A DNA stretch of 64,000 nt from Trachythela sp. YZ-2020. Lineage: Eukaryota > Cnidaria > Anthozoa > Malacalcyonacea > Clavulariidae. The stretch is from positions 496,001 to 560,000 of the forward strand of contig JADLSH010000114.1 of the NCBI GenBank assembly GCA_016169945.1, written 5' to 3'. The position numbers and the translations under genes are program-made. The notes under the pieces are model-generated. The model ran no database searches. It was not told where the DNA came from and saw only the letters and a list, made by a program, of their open reading frames with translations. This document shows, piece by piece, positions 8,494 to 19,862 of the stretch. How positions within the stretch are numbered: the first letter of the stretch is position 1; each line of letters opens with the position of its first letter.

Positions 8494-9705
8494 TCAAAAT
8501 ATGCAATGTCCCGACATTATATGGCCCGACATTACAGCAGCACCATCATAGGTTTGCATGACCAGCTTGTCCTTGATCCTGGAATGCTGACTAAGTTTGT
8601 CTTTGACAATCTGGGATACAGCAGCAGCATCTGTATTTGTACTGACATCTACAAATCTCAATTGTCGTTCAACAACCTCACAACCTTTATCTATACGGGC
8701 AATCATCCTTACCTGCTCTTTGGTGGAAACATCAGATGTCTCATCAACCTGCACAATCATCAATCATCAATGAAAGTACAATCATCAATCTCCTTAAAAA
8801 TTTCATCTTCAATAATTGAATCCAGACAAGTAATTAAATCATTTTGGATCTCAGGAGAAACACCAGTAAATCGTGCATCACCACCCCCGTCAGATTCAGC
8901 TAGTCTACCATGCAATCTCCGTTCAAAAACAGAATCAAACTTAGCAAAAGACTTAAGTAACTGCCTATAATTACCTCTATTCAGGCTACCTTCCGATTCA
9001 TCATGGCCTCTGAACGCCAGCTCTTGTCTAGACAAGTACAAAACAGCTTCGGTAATAGTTTTTAATATTTCTCTATTTTGCCTTACCTCTTCATTGTGGC
9101 GCTGAATTTCATCTCGTCTTGCTTAAGAGAGCAGATAATCCACTCGCACACCGGCTCCATACGTCATCCAGGTCTTAAAAGCACTCATGTGTGACTTCTC
9201 CTTTTCATGCTTTTTGCAATCCGAGAGGAAGCCTTGCATATTCACGAAGCCATTTTTCGTCCACGTTGGCGAGGTTCCAGGGCAAAACAAAAGACAAGCC
9301 CAGCAAAATAACTTTCCCAACACAGAGCTGCCACAAAGCCAATCTTTCCTCTCATACCAATCTTGCTGAAACGCTCTCTCCCTTGTCGTAACGGTCAATT
9401 GTGGTGTTGGTCGCTGCTTAACTATTGCATTTTGTTCGGCAGTTGGTCAAGCAGAAAAAGATCTCCTCAGCAGATCACTTATAATATCCGCTTCAATAAA
9501 AGCAGGATTTGTCACACTTGCTGAAGCCATTGTATAAATGCGCAAAGACAACTTTAAACTGGTGGGCATTTTGCAGACGCTGTCTAAAACATAGCGGGCG
9601 CATTTCTTCAACTGCCATTTTATTCTTCGAACGTTCAGAAGATGAATTTTCAGAGGATTTTTGTGCTTTTTTACTAGACTGTTTATGTAAATTAAAGTGT
9701 TTCAT
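8494..9705 (-). pseudogene. hAT transposase remnant (TTF-type finger + DUF4371)
   Basis: On the minus strand the order is a basic N-terminus (9705-9493), a TTF-type zinc finger region (9398-9123: ERKDWLCGSSVLGKLFCWAC, then GFVNMQGFLSDCKKHEKEKS) and the DUF4371 region (9041-8760 and 8763-8494: VLYLSRQELAFRGHDES, QVDETSDVSTKEQ, QTYDGAAVMSG). This is the order of ZMYM/TTF-type hAT transposases. Breaks seen are a TAA at 9123, a frame change with a small duplication of atgattgatg near 8765, and a premature end after YDGAAVMSG where a short tandem duplication sits. The C-terminal catalytic and dimerisation part is absent. Confidence 0.87.
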
Positions 9706-9720
9706 GAAAGATTAAGTTGT

Positions 9721-11809
9721 GGTGCTCATACCGAAGGATATTACGGCTTAAGAAATCCAAAATATGCGAATAATTTTTATTTACAAAAGGGGACAAATGG
9801 AATTTTTCACTCATTGTCTGAATATAAAAAGCAGGATATTGCAATCTGGAAACAAGCAAGTGTCCTTATTGTACTGTTAATGGTAGCTGAGTTATTGTTG
9901 TTTCCACAGGTATGTTCAACAATTTGTTTGTCAATCCTTATCAGGAATCACAAGTGTTTTAAAATACACATTTTGAAGAAAATGACACATATTGCTCCTT
10001 ACATTTTGCAAAATCTGGCCCTGCAGGCCTTTCGCTAGGAAAGGTATTTTCAGTGACGTAGCCAGGATTTTCAGTCAAGGGGGCCCCGAAAAAGTACTAG
10101 GGGGGCCAACATAGAGATTTGTATTATTCGAAATGTTTCCTAGGGGGGGGCGCCCCCCTTCTGGCTACGTCTCTGGGTATTTTATGAAAGTTAAATTATA
10201 CTTTATTCTATTAAAACTTGAAATATTAATAGGAAAATGTTCTAGATGTTGTAATTGCCAAATACAATGATGCAGTGAAAATGTCATGTTGTCACATGCT
10301 AGCTTATTTATAAAATAAGTATAGCTGAAAAAACCTTTCAAGGCTGCTCAAGTATTGGTTGTTATGAGTCGGGAAATGCCACACTGATTTGTTTGAGTTT
10401 ATGTGTCTTATGGCTGTATTAAATATAGGGGTGCTTGCTTTGTCAAATTCAATGGTGATATGGCATATAAATAAACATATCTTAAGATTTTGTCCCTGAC
10501 CTTTCTCTGAAATATGCCTTAAAATTATCTTCATTAATCGATTTAGTATTATTTAGGTTTTTTCTTGCAGATGAATTATTTCATGTTGTTGATACAACAC
10601 TGCCAAGTCTAGTAAAAGGCTCTTATTAATCATCTTGGGTCTTTTGGAAATATAATATTCACATAACATGCAAGATTATATAAGCTCTCAATTATGAGGA
10701 AATGGCCACATATTGATATTTGGAATGGCGATTGTGCTTACTTTATTCAAAACAGTGTTCTGAGGTCATTATGTCAGTGCTTACTATCAATCATTCATAG
10801 TGCACTTAGTAATGTTGGCCAAATTTTATGATTATACAAATTGTCTTGAGAAAATAACAGTATTTATGTGAATTAAACCTGGTGTGATTACAAACTTTAG
10901 AATAATAATTTAAGTAAATTAGACTTTTATTGTATTTATACCATGTGTTTAACACAAACAATCCTGTATTAATATATATCAGCCTTATAAAATGATTAAA
11001 AAAGTATTGAAAAGTCTACAAACATGTTGTATAATTTTTGTTCTTGATAGGCATAATTGGATTTAATTAACATACAATCCCTCGTCTCAATACAAGGCTA
11101 ATAATATACAGTATAGGAGGGTGGGGGAAAAAATGAATAAGTTATGTGTGGTATAGCAGGCAGCGCGAAAGTGAGCTATTAGCCAAGCTAACTCGTGGTC
11201 TATTGCCACTCTACCAAGCTTTCATTGGTAATTATTATTCCAGTAATATATGTGGTTTCTTGTTCGCTATGGCCAATGTAAATATGCACAACTTAATTTT
11301 AGGTCAGATCTTGATATTCCGAAGCATTCACAACAACGAACACATGCGAAACCCCCTGAAGCAAGCGAAGCCGAAGGCCGCGACATTGAAGGCAAGATAG
11401 TAAAACGAATTTACATACCTACAGTAGATTTAAATTTACATATTTACCGATGACCAATATTGTACGGCAATGAATAAATGATAAATCGCAATATATTTTT
11501 TAGGTCCACAAACGTCAACACCGTGTAAGGATGACAAAATTATGCATTTTTCTTTGACAAATACGGCTATAATGGAATCTCCCATCGTCAGCGAAGCACG
11601 GCAGATATGAATAGAGTCAATAGACCAAGATGTGGAAATGGTTGGCACTTTGGAACCTGAAATATCTCTCCAAGAAAAGTAAGCTTGTTTATACATAGTG
11701 CTAACATACATTCGGAATTAGCGGTGAAAATGTTATAGCCAGAGGAGATACTTTATAAATTATATTTGTATTCGGACATGATAGTTTTAGATCTGAGACG
11801 CACACGAAG
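9721..11809. other. Non-coding stretch, no gene recognised
   Basis: Apart from the MITE at 10051-10175 nothing could be assigned. The open frames at 9697-10038 and 11146-11400 show no recognisable motif and no coding bias visible by eye. Several aataaa-like words occur, as expected of AT-rich DNA. Confidence 0.5.
10051..10175. mobile_element. hAT-type MITE with 8-bp target duplication
   Basis: The 125-bp element starts CAGTGACGTAGCCAG and ends CTGGCTACGTCTCTG, which are imperfect inverted repeats. It is flanked by the identical 8-mer ggtatttt at 10043-10050 and 10176-10183. An 8-bp duplication and CAGNG termini are the hallmark of hAT insertions. The inside is G/C-rich (gggggcgccccc) and non-coding. 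Confidence 0.88.
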
Positions 11810-13312
11810 ATGAATGCATCATTGTTCAAGGATGAAGAAGGAGATTCAACTGGCACTGACCATAGTGGTTCAGAGGAAGAAATCAGGTAATGTGTCTGTT
11901 CATATTAAATTGATTTTTTTTATTACAAACTTTGTCAGCTTTGGCTTGAATAGTAAATCATATTTTAATCCTTTGGTTTAGTCAGTTCAGTTTAGCCAAA
12001 TCCAAACCCAAGCAGGGGGCCTATTTCAGGTATATTGGTACCCCAACTACCTGAGCCATTTTACATTATCCAACTCAAAGGCTGACATAGCAGGGAATGG
12101 TTTGTATATTAATTGGTAGATCAATGCAAGCCAGTATAGTTACAGTATTGGTATCCTTGTAACCCTAATGACCAGATCTATTATTAGTAACTGTAAACTG
12201 TATAATGCATTATGAATTTCTTTTGATGATTTTGTAGTCAACATAATGTTTCTCAGTCAGCCATTGCCATTTTAAATGTTGATAAAGAACCAGAAGCCTT
12301 ACAACATGATTTGGAAGATGATAGGTAAGTTGGAATATATTATGGCAGTGCAACTTGTTTACAGGTCATAATTATTATATTAGCCACTCAACATTTGTAT
12401 CAACATGGGGGATCAATTCATGTTTACTGTAAAACCCCATTTGCCTTAAAAATTATGATTAGGTTTATGGTTGGGATTATAATTCAAATTCTAGTGCTAA
12501 CCCTTTTCCTAATGCTAACCCTTTAAACCCTAAAACTGAATTTTAAGGCAAAGGCGGGTTTTATGCATGTATTGATCCTTTGTAGGTTTTTCATGATAGT
12601 ACCAGTGCTAGTCTGCTAGATAACTAATTTTTAATTGCCCTCATTTACAGTTCTCTAGACTCCACTACTGGCAGGGAAATATACAAGTCAGATGATGACA
12701 TATCAGATGAAGAAATATAGTAAGTATTTTGTATTTCATATAGGTGCTATGGCTCCTCGATCTTCAATAAACCTGCTCTCATGTACTTTAAGTTGCAAAT
12801 ATTTCCAATGTTTGTGTCATTAGGCCCCTTGAATAACATTACAAATAAGCCGAAATAGAGAGTGACTGCACTGTAGCATGGAAAACAGTAGCATTTTGAT
12901 TATAAGCCATGCAGTCAATTCATTTTAATAGCTAATGTTAATGTTATAATTGCGATTGCGTTAATTGCAATTGCGTTAATTTGTTAACAGTGCAATGGAT
13001 TCTGATGATGGTGATCAACCCAACTCTGAAACACCTGATACACAATGTGATGATGAAGTAAGTTCTCCAACATCAGAGGATATGGCCGGGAGTGATAGTT
13101 GTGCTGATGGGCCCCATCTTAAGCTAAGCAGAGGTGAAGAAAAATATAATGTACAGCAGGAGTATGAAATGGTAAAGGAAAAGAAAACTGTTTGCTCTCT
13201 AAATTTGTTGCTGCAATTATTCAAAATCGCTGTCAGACACCTGGCTGTTCTGATGTCTTGCTTGGCACAACCATTGTTGTTTACTCGTGTTGTCCATCTG
13301 ATCACAAGCACA
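11810..13312 (+). pseudogene. DDE-transposase-like gene, N-terminal exons (acidic region + zinc finger)
   Basis: Four exons join in one reading frame, all with phase 2 introns: 11810-11886 (starts MNASLFKDEE), 12238-12324, 12651-12719 and 12991-13312. All three donors (CAG|gtaatg, TAG|gtaagt, ATA|gtaagt) and acceptors fit the consensus. The encoded region is very acidic and serine-rich, as in many nuclear proteins of this kind. The last exon ends with a CxxxxC...CC...H zinc finger (NRCQTPGCSD, then SCCPSDHKH) one frame off the acidic part; a lost A in the A-run near 13183 explains this. The exon is cut at 13312 by a 6.55 kb insertion and resumes at 19866. The family is widespread in cnidarians and resembles Kolobok-like transposases; the name is tentative. 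Confidence 0.72.
12433..12565. mobile_element. Intronic MITE
   Basis: The ends taaaaccccatttgcctta and taaggcaaaggcgggtttta are imperfect inverted repeats about 135 bp apart. The centre contains ctaaccct words. It lies within the intron between exons 12238-12324 and 12651-12719. No target duplication was identified. Confidence 0.55.
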
Positions 13313-14091
13313 TAGGCCGTGAGCTAGTGCAACAAAAGATGGGTAGAAAACGAATTTCATTGGACACCTCGCTAAGCTAAAATAACTTTACATATTCTTA
13401 TAGATTAAAACACGCTGAATCCAAATCTAAAAAGTTCTTGTCGATATACCCTGCAGTTTTTTTGTATTTTTCGATTGAAATCTTAAAAATTCACTGTCGC
13501 GTGATTATGTTTATTAGCAGTTTCGCGAAAACACATCTTTCAAAAATCATACTTCCTGTACGAACATGCGCCGATTATCTGCCGGTTTCTATTCGACTTA
13601 CAGGCGACAGCTGTTTGAGGCATGTGTTTTTTATTTACTTATGGATTTGTCAATGTGCGAGCAAGATCATATTGCATATCTTCGATTATTCTGCCTGTTT
13701 CACCCTCTGTGTTTCACCTAAAGTCCTAAACTTCGAATTTCAGACGTGTTCCATTGTATTCCTTATGACAGGACAAAAGAATGCTTTTATGGCTGCTCAA
13801 CAAGTAGACAACGCGAAGGAAGTTAGCTCAGTTTCAAGATACCAGCGCAAACGAAAACAAAAACTAAAGAATGGTTCTGCTGCTCTTGAGGTCAAGAATA
13901 ATGACAATATCTTGCTGTTCTACCTTCATTTAAAGCCATTGTGTACATTTGGTGCAAGTTTTTATCTTTATAATATTTTTTATTTTTTTTTATTTTTTTT
14001 TTATTCAACTTCGCCTCAATGGCAGGGAGTCCACAACAGCGTCAGCCAATTACTGTGGCCCCATTGTTAGTTCCTAAGGGTTAGTATTAGA

Positions 14092-14127
14092 GGGAGGAAA
14101 CCGGAGTACCCGGGGAAAACCCTCGAA
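14092..14127 (+). repeat. Dispersed 'ggaaaccggagt' motif
   Basis: gaggaaaccggagtaccc followed by ggggaaaaccc matches 55807-55839 (gaggaaaccggagtgccc). The motif recurs in invertebrate genomes in my experience; here it marks an otherwise unassigned repeat. Confidence 0.5.
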
Positions 14128-15110
14128 GCACAGGAGAGAATCTCAACTTACATGAGTTATTTGAGCACACTGCCGATCTGCTATTCGAAATGGTCGTAAT
14201 CATATGTAAATGGCATTCAGGTATAATTAGGTCATATATATGTAGATTAAGTATCACATGGTATATGCATGGTATTTAAAGGACCACACCTAGCGAAAAT
14301 TGCACCATTTAGTGTGAATTCCGTCGGCCGACACCAGAAGGACCGAAAGAGAAAACAAAGATCCCAAATGCAGCCACACGACGGCGTATAAAATATTTCT
14401 GCTGTTGTATATATAGCTTTAGGCATTGTTATTTCGTGCATGCTTTACACTATACGGGTTTACTTCGTTTAATCTAATTTTGCTATGTACAACGTATTGG
14501 CTATTCTCCGTATGTACGTCTGCCATTAGGTGGTTAGGAAAGGTTTTAAAAGATATGTCGCTTTCATAATTGTAGTTCTTTGACTTTGCGTTAAAATATC
14601 AGCGGGACTACGAAGGGGAGAACCCTGTACAATTTAAAACCCTGAGGTTCCATTTAGCCGCTTTGTAATTCGCACATTGTTCAACCTCGTCGCCTTAATG
14701 GTGACCGACAAGACAGTGATTGCTTGTAAAGTATACAGATATTGAATGTAAGGAACGTGGTTTCACATCAAACTTTGATTACTCTAATTCTAATTTGACT
14801 ATAACCTAATCAAGTTTACTTGACGAAACGGTGGGAGTTTGTTATTTTATGTTGTTTAAAGGCTTAATTACATGTTTGCATAGATTGTCTCAAGATCTCG
14901 TGGGGAGGAATGCAGACTGATGTGCTACTGCTATGAGTGATCATGCAATTGTTATATACGTACAGGAAAAGATATGATAATATGATTGCGAAGAATGACT
15001 TGAGTTGTTTGGCACAATTGAATGTTTTGTTAATCATACATGTCTGATATTGAAATGAGGCATGGTGTAAAATTATTTTAGCCTATTTGACTTGCAATTT
15101 TTTTTTGTTG

Positions 15111-15560
15111 TAGTCCGTGCCCCGTGAATAGTTATGATGATACGGGAGGCTTGAACTGCTACAAATGATCTGTGACAAAAGTTGTTGGTGACAGTGCCCC
15201 GTGCTTAGACATGAGGATACGGGAGGCTTGAACTGCTTGCTATACAAGTGATTAGTGATAAAAGTTGCTGTAGTCAATGCCCCGTGAATAGATATGATAA
15301 TACGGGAGGCTTGAACTGCTACAATTGATTGGCGATAAAATTTTGTAGTCAGTGCCCCGTGAATAGATATGATGATACGGGAGGCTTGAACTGCTACAAG
15401 TGATTGGTGACAAAAGTTGTTGTAGTTAGTGCCCTGTGCTTAGATATGATAATACGGGAGGCTTGAACTGCTACCAGTGATTCGTGATAAAAGTTGTTGT
15501 AGTCAGTGCCCGTTAGGAAAAGTTATGATGATACGGGACGCTTCCCGTGAAGGCTAGGTC
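15111..15560. repeat. Tandem array of ~76-80 bp units, six copies
   Basis: Each unit starts gtagtcagtgccccgtg, continues with a variable tagatatgatgatacgg and the constant word gggaggcttgaactgct, and ends near ggtgacaaaagttgttg. Copies start near 15111, 15189, 15271, 15347, 15425 and 15502; the last degenerates after cccgttagg. Units differ by about 5-15 percent. Looser relatives (agtgccccgcc..., cttggactgctacca) follow at about 15708-15760. Confidence 0.85.
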
Positions 15561-15999
15561 GCGGAAGACCTGAGCTGTTCAGTTGGATTTACATGTTGAC
15601 TGTATAGATGTCTGAAATGACAGCGCCCTGCAAATCAGTACAGGATGGCGTGAAATGCAAGACCTTACTCCTGTAGCTACCTGAGCAGGCGACATATATA
15701 AATTATGTAGCTAGTGCCCCGCCAAATATATTGGAGTGGATGTCTTGGACTGCTACCACAGGATAATGATTATGTCGCAAGAGATTACAGATCTCTCTGA
15801 AAATATGGTGCTAGTACGATGCTTTCACCTGTTAAACTGAACTCTTTTCCATAAGATTTGAAGTTGTATATTGAACCGAGAATATATATTATCTATACTT
15901 TCATCATAGATAGTCCACAACTACTCGTAGAATTAATTCTTAAATCGTAAAATTTCTTCTTTCTGTGAATTTTAGGGGGTCCAATTCCGCGGAAGGGGG

Positions 16000-17630
16000 T
16001 ACATATCAGCTAGCACTAGCAGATATGTACCGTAGGTGTCCGAATCCGCTAGCGGATATGGATCGGGGGGTACATATCCGCGGGAGTCCAAATCCGCTGT
16101 GACACCGGGCTTAATGACCTAGCTGATAATTGATTCTAAAACTTGTATTGTTGTAAGATAATTGTCTATGAATAATGAACACAACATTCCGGGTCGTTAA
16201 GTATTCCTTGGGCTTCAGTGAATTGAGATATTGACAGTATAAAACATCACATTACCACAGTTTTATATTTCCTAGTGTGATATGGATGGTCTATAAACTG
16301 GCATGTGATAATAAAACAGTAAAACTTCGTTAAGAGTTGTTTGGTTACGGTTCAGTCATACGGAGTTAGCGCCCAACAAATAGACTATCAAATTATGGTG
16401 ATGAGGCATGCCTGAGTGGCTATGTGTAGCAGAGAAGCATTTTAGGGTCATCATGTGATGTCGATATTTAAGAGCTTATTTTCTTGGATGGATTCTATTG
16501 TTGGCGGACTAATTTATTATAGATGACATCATGCTAAATCAGGCCAGCGTTTGCATGGGAAATCTACCCCTCCTTGTTATAGTGTATTTACTGAAGGAAA
16601 TACGAGAACAATTATAGCTACTGTATATACATTGTGCGAAAGTGGTTAGATTATCACTTGTTTTCCTTTATATATAAATGTACATGAGTATGGTGCCGGT
16701 CACTGGGGAAATAAAGTTTGCTCAAATTAGCCGTATTTCTTTGTACCAGGCTACTAGGTAGTCATTTTCAGTTCTTCGTCTTCGTGTAGTCCGGTCGCCA
16801 CGATTAGCGATTGATATCGTCGTATTCGTAAAATGTCACTTACACTACAGCAGTGCATGAGCGTCCATTTATATGGCATGAAGTTTAGCCGCAGAGCAGG
16901 TATAGCTTCCTCTCGATTCCCACATTCATTATATTTACGGTGCGGTAAAATCACCTCGTGGAGAGTGACAGTCCTGAAAAAGAAAGCTCCTCCACAAAAC
17001 TTTCCCCGGTTGATTTACTGGGTCAGGACGGTCGCCCCTCTACTGACGGTGGTTTGGCTGTTCTCCCCACACATAGGCCCGGGACAAGTGTCCAATGTGG
17101 ACATGGGAGTACGATTCTGATTTTCATGCCAACATAGTGGAAGCAGCTAAACAATCCGAACGCGGGACTCGTTGAGTCAATGGCCTGGGGAGTTCTGCTG
17201 CCGTTGGTGGAGGGATGGCCGTTTGAGCCCGAGTCAGGAACAGCTGAATGAAATGCTTCAAAGGGATGAGTTGAGTAATCTAGCCGCTTTGTTATTTCGA
17301 GATTCTGCTTCTTTTCGCGCAAGCGAAATGTATAATCATCATGAACGTACAGTGGGTAGAGATCGTGAGTGAACATCTAACAGCACAAGAGGAATAGGTG
17401 CTACAGTGGATAAGAGAAAAGTATCCATCTTTTCTCCGGATAGATCCGCCTTCGATCACGCCAAAATTGTTTGGAATAACCGATCGTCTCAGTCGATCAT
17501 TTGTATATTTTGCTTGAGGTACTCTATTCGATCGCTTGCATACTGGGGCAAACGCTTTTGATTAGTAAAGTGCGATTTGTCACTACCGAACCGAACAAGC
17601 CTCGCTTATGCCATATATGATGCCTGTTTC
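16000..17630. other. Non-coding interior of the 6.55 kb element
   Basis: Short inverted words occur at 16000-16105 (gatatgtacc/ggtacatatc). A TATA-like stretch followed by aataaa (16668-16713) could belong to an old promoter/terminator or LTR, but no matching second LTR was seen. The G/C-richer part at 16750-17500 has open frames on both strands without recognisable domains. Confidence 0.35.
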
Positions 17631-17640
17631 TTAAATGACA

Positions 17641-17740
17641 GGATTTAAGGTTTGGGGTGAGGTTTGGGATGAGGTATGGGACGAGGTATGGGATGAGGTA
17701 TGGGATGAGGTATGGGATGAGGTATGGGAATGAGGAGTAG
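17641..17740. repeat. 12-bp minisatellite (ggtatgggatga)
   Basis: About seven imperfect copies of ggtatgggatga stand in tandem, followed by looser gggtaggg words. Confidence 0.8.
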
Positions 17741-18070
17741 GATTGGAAGAAAGGCAAGGATAGAATTGGTGGGTAGGGAGGGGTGAGCATGCAACTGAGA
17801 ACAAGCTGGTTGACCAATATTTTCAGCCCAATACCTTAATTCTACTGAACAGATGAGGCGAGTATTGCTGAATAGATTACAAACCAAAGTGCCTAATTGT
17901 GATCAGGCAGATTTATAATATAATTTTATAATGGGTAAACTACCCCATCTATTATGCCTCTTGTTAACTTGTTAAGCAGCAATAGAAAAGCAAACCTTAA
18001 TTTTGGCAAGGCCTTCAATCAGTTAGCCAAATATACATCAGTGCAAATACTGCAAAACAATATAATGTAA

Positions 18071-18685
18071 CGGGTGTGGGCAAAAAAAGTACGACTGTTT
18101 GATTTAGTATAACTTAAAAACTAAAAGAGCTATTACACGTAAACAAGTTGCTTTGCATTCAGCGATGTCTGACTTAAATTTCAATATGTGCCGTGTGCAT
18201 TTTTGTGCAATATTGACCGAGATAGCTGAGTTTAAACTTGAGTAAACATTTTTGGAAGTATCGAGAATTAGCTAAAAATGGCCTATTAAATAATTTGATA
18301 ACCATTAGCATTTTACGCAAGTATTCGTTTCAATGAAGTGAAGTTGAAGTTAGAAGGCCAAATGTTAGAACAAAAGAGCATATCTATTCAAGAAACATTT
18401 ATAGCTTCAACTTCACTTCATTTAAATAATACTTACGATAAAATGGTAACGGTTATCAAATTAGTTTAATAGGTCGTTTTTAACTAATTCTCGACAGTTC
18501 CAAAAGTGTTTTGTCAAGTTTAAACGCAGCTATCTCAGTTAATATTGCATGAAAATGCGCATGGCATATATCAAAATTTAAGTTAGACATCGCTGAATGC
18601 AACACAACTTGTTTAAGTGTAATAGCTCTTTTCGTTTTTAAGTTATACTAAATCAAACAATCGTACTCTATTTTGCCCCACCCGG
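18071..18685. mobile_element. Nested ~615 bp fold-back element
   Basis: The two halves are inverted copies: cgggtgtgggcaaaa at the left matches ttttgccccacccg at the right, with further matches such as ttagtataacttaaaaac / gtttttaagttatactaa and gaagtgaagttgaag / cttcaacttcacttc near the centre. Each arm is about 275 bp with a 60-bp centre. No protein is encoded. It is nested in the 6.55 kb element and more recent, to judge by the higher arm identity. Confidence 0.8.
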
Positions 18686-19590
18686 TATATTATTTGCACA
18701 GATGTAGATCAGGGTTTACAGATCGAAAGCCTTGTAGAGAAAATAAACGTGGTATTTTACATAAACAAAACAATGATAGAGTGTAATAATGTAATGTATT
18801 TTGTAAATACTGATTATTAATTGTAAATAAAACAATTCCAATTGAAACAAAATTGCAATATTGTCTGGTACTGTTCATTTCTTGAGATAAGAACGTTCAA
18901 GGTACCCAACACCTTGCACAAATCCCCTCTGTATGCAGAAGAGGAGATATATGTATATATATATGACACGATTCACGTCTGTATTCTCACGTCCATATTC
19001 TGTTGGGCTATTCTGCCCTGTTGACATGCTTTCAACTGATGTTTCACTGGTGATATAAAAACTTCTCAAACGCCGTGGCGGATGGCAGATATCGAATCTT
19101 CAGATTATTTATAGTATTCTTGTGCTTTGCCAAAACACAATTGCATCGTTTATTGAAGCAATGATATTTATTAAACTAGAAGATATATAAGCCAAGTTTT
19201 AGTCAATTCGTTATGTGTTTTGTCAGACCTTGTTATAGTCTTATAGGCCGTCCTTCGCAGAATTTGTCGCACAAACTACAAGGAAATAACTTCTCTCCGT
19301 CAATTTTTTTAGCGCATCAGAAAATTGGGCAATAGCCATAGATACCTGAAAGTTAAGGGTTCGTTTCCCCGTCGAAAACTACATTATCCATTGTCAATAT
19401 GCCTTACAAAGCCCTCTATCTTCACGAAGCTCTACTGTTTCTATATTACGCTTCATCGCTGTCAAAAAAAGCATTCAAACGATCAGAAAAAAGCTTATTT
19501 TATCGGAAACCTGTAAATACGTAACATTTTGTTTACAAATGTTTTGTACATCACTATTTTGTACATCTTAAAATGACCCGAGATATGCCC
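18686..19590. other. Non-coding interior of the 6.55 kb element, right side
   Basis: No gene or repeat is recognised between the fold-back at 18071-18685 and the right inverted repeat, which starts near 19590. A short TA tract lies at 18950-18963. Confidence 0.4.
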
Positions 19591-19862
19591 GAGTTGTAGG
19601 CGGTATGCAGGCTATTGGTCCTATTCTTACGAAAAGCTTTTTGAACGATGAGTTTTGCACGGAATTGCTAATAAACGAGTTCAAAACAGTGAATTTGTTA
19701 AGATTTCAATCGAGAAATACAAAACAAACTGCAGGGTATCTCGACAAGAACTTTTTAGATTTGGATTCAGCGTGTTTTAACGTATAAGAATATGAAAAGT
19801 TCTTTTAGGTTAGCGAGGTGTCCAATGAAACTAAACGTTTTGGTGCACTAGCTGACGGACTA

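Larger units (their letters stand above)
13313..19862. mobile_element. 6.55 kb terminal-inverted-repeat element inserted in an exon
   Basis: The left end (TAGGCCGTGAGCTAGTGC from 13313) matches the inverted right end (GCACTAGCTGACGGACTA to 19862), and similarity continues inward for roughly 260-290 bp on each side with many changes (ttcattggacacctcgcta and aacacgctgaatccaaatct are shared). The 3-bp word ACA stands immediately outside each end (13310-13312, 19863-19865). Joining the flanks restores the reading across the zinc finger (HKHRFCSAYEL), which strongly supports insertion into an exon. No transposase is recognisable; the ORFs at 13438-14070 and 16754-17376 match nothing I know. The element contains a 78-bp tandem array and a nested fold-back. 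Its superfamily is unknown. Confidence 0.75.

Noticed and set aside
12490..12535. Telomeric repeat (ctaaccct/ccctaaa)
   Set aside because: Only a few scattered irregular words inside an intronic MITE; no tandem array.
13438..14070. 210-codon frame as a gene
   Set aside because: It starts in the inverted terminal repeat of the 6.55 kb element, has low-complexity Phe/Tyr-rich content and no motif.
15111..15560. CRISPR-like array
   Set aside because: Units are contiguous and similar throughout, without constant repeats and unique spacers, and the genome is eukaryotic.
16668..16713. LTR of a retrovirus-like element
   Set aside because: A TATA-like stretch and aataaa are present, but there is no second LTR, primer-binding site or gag-pol sequence.
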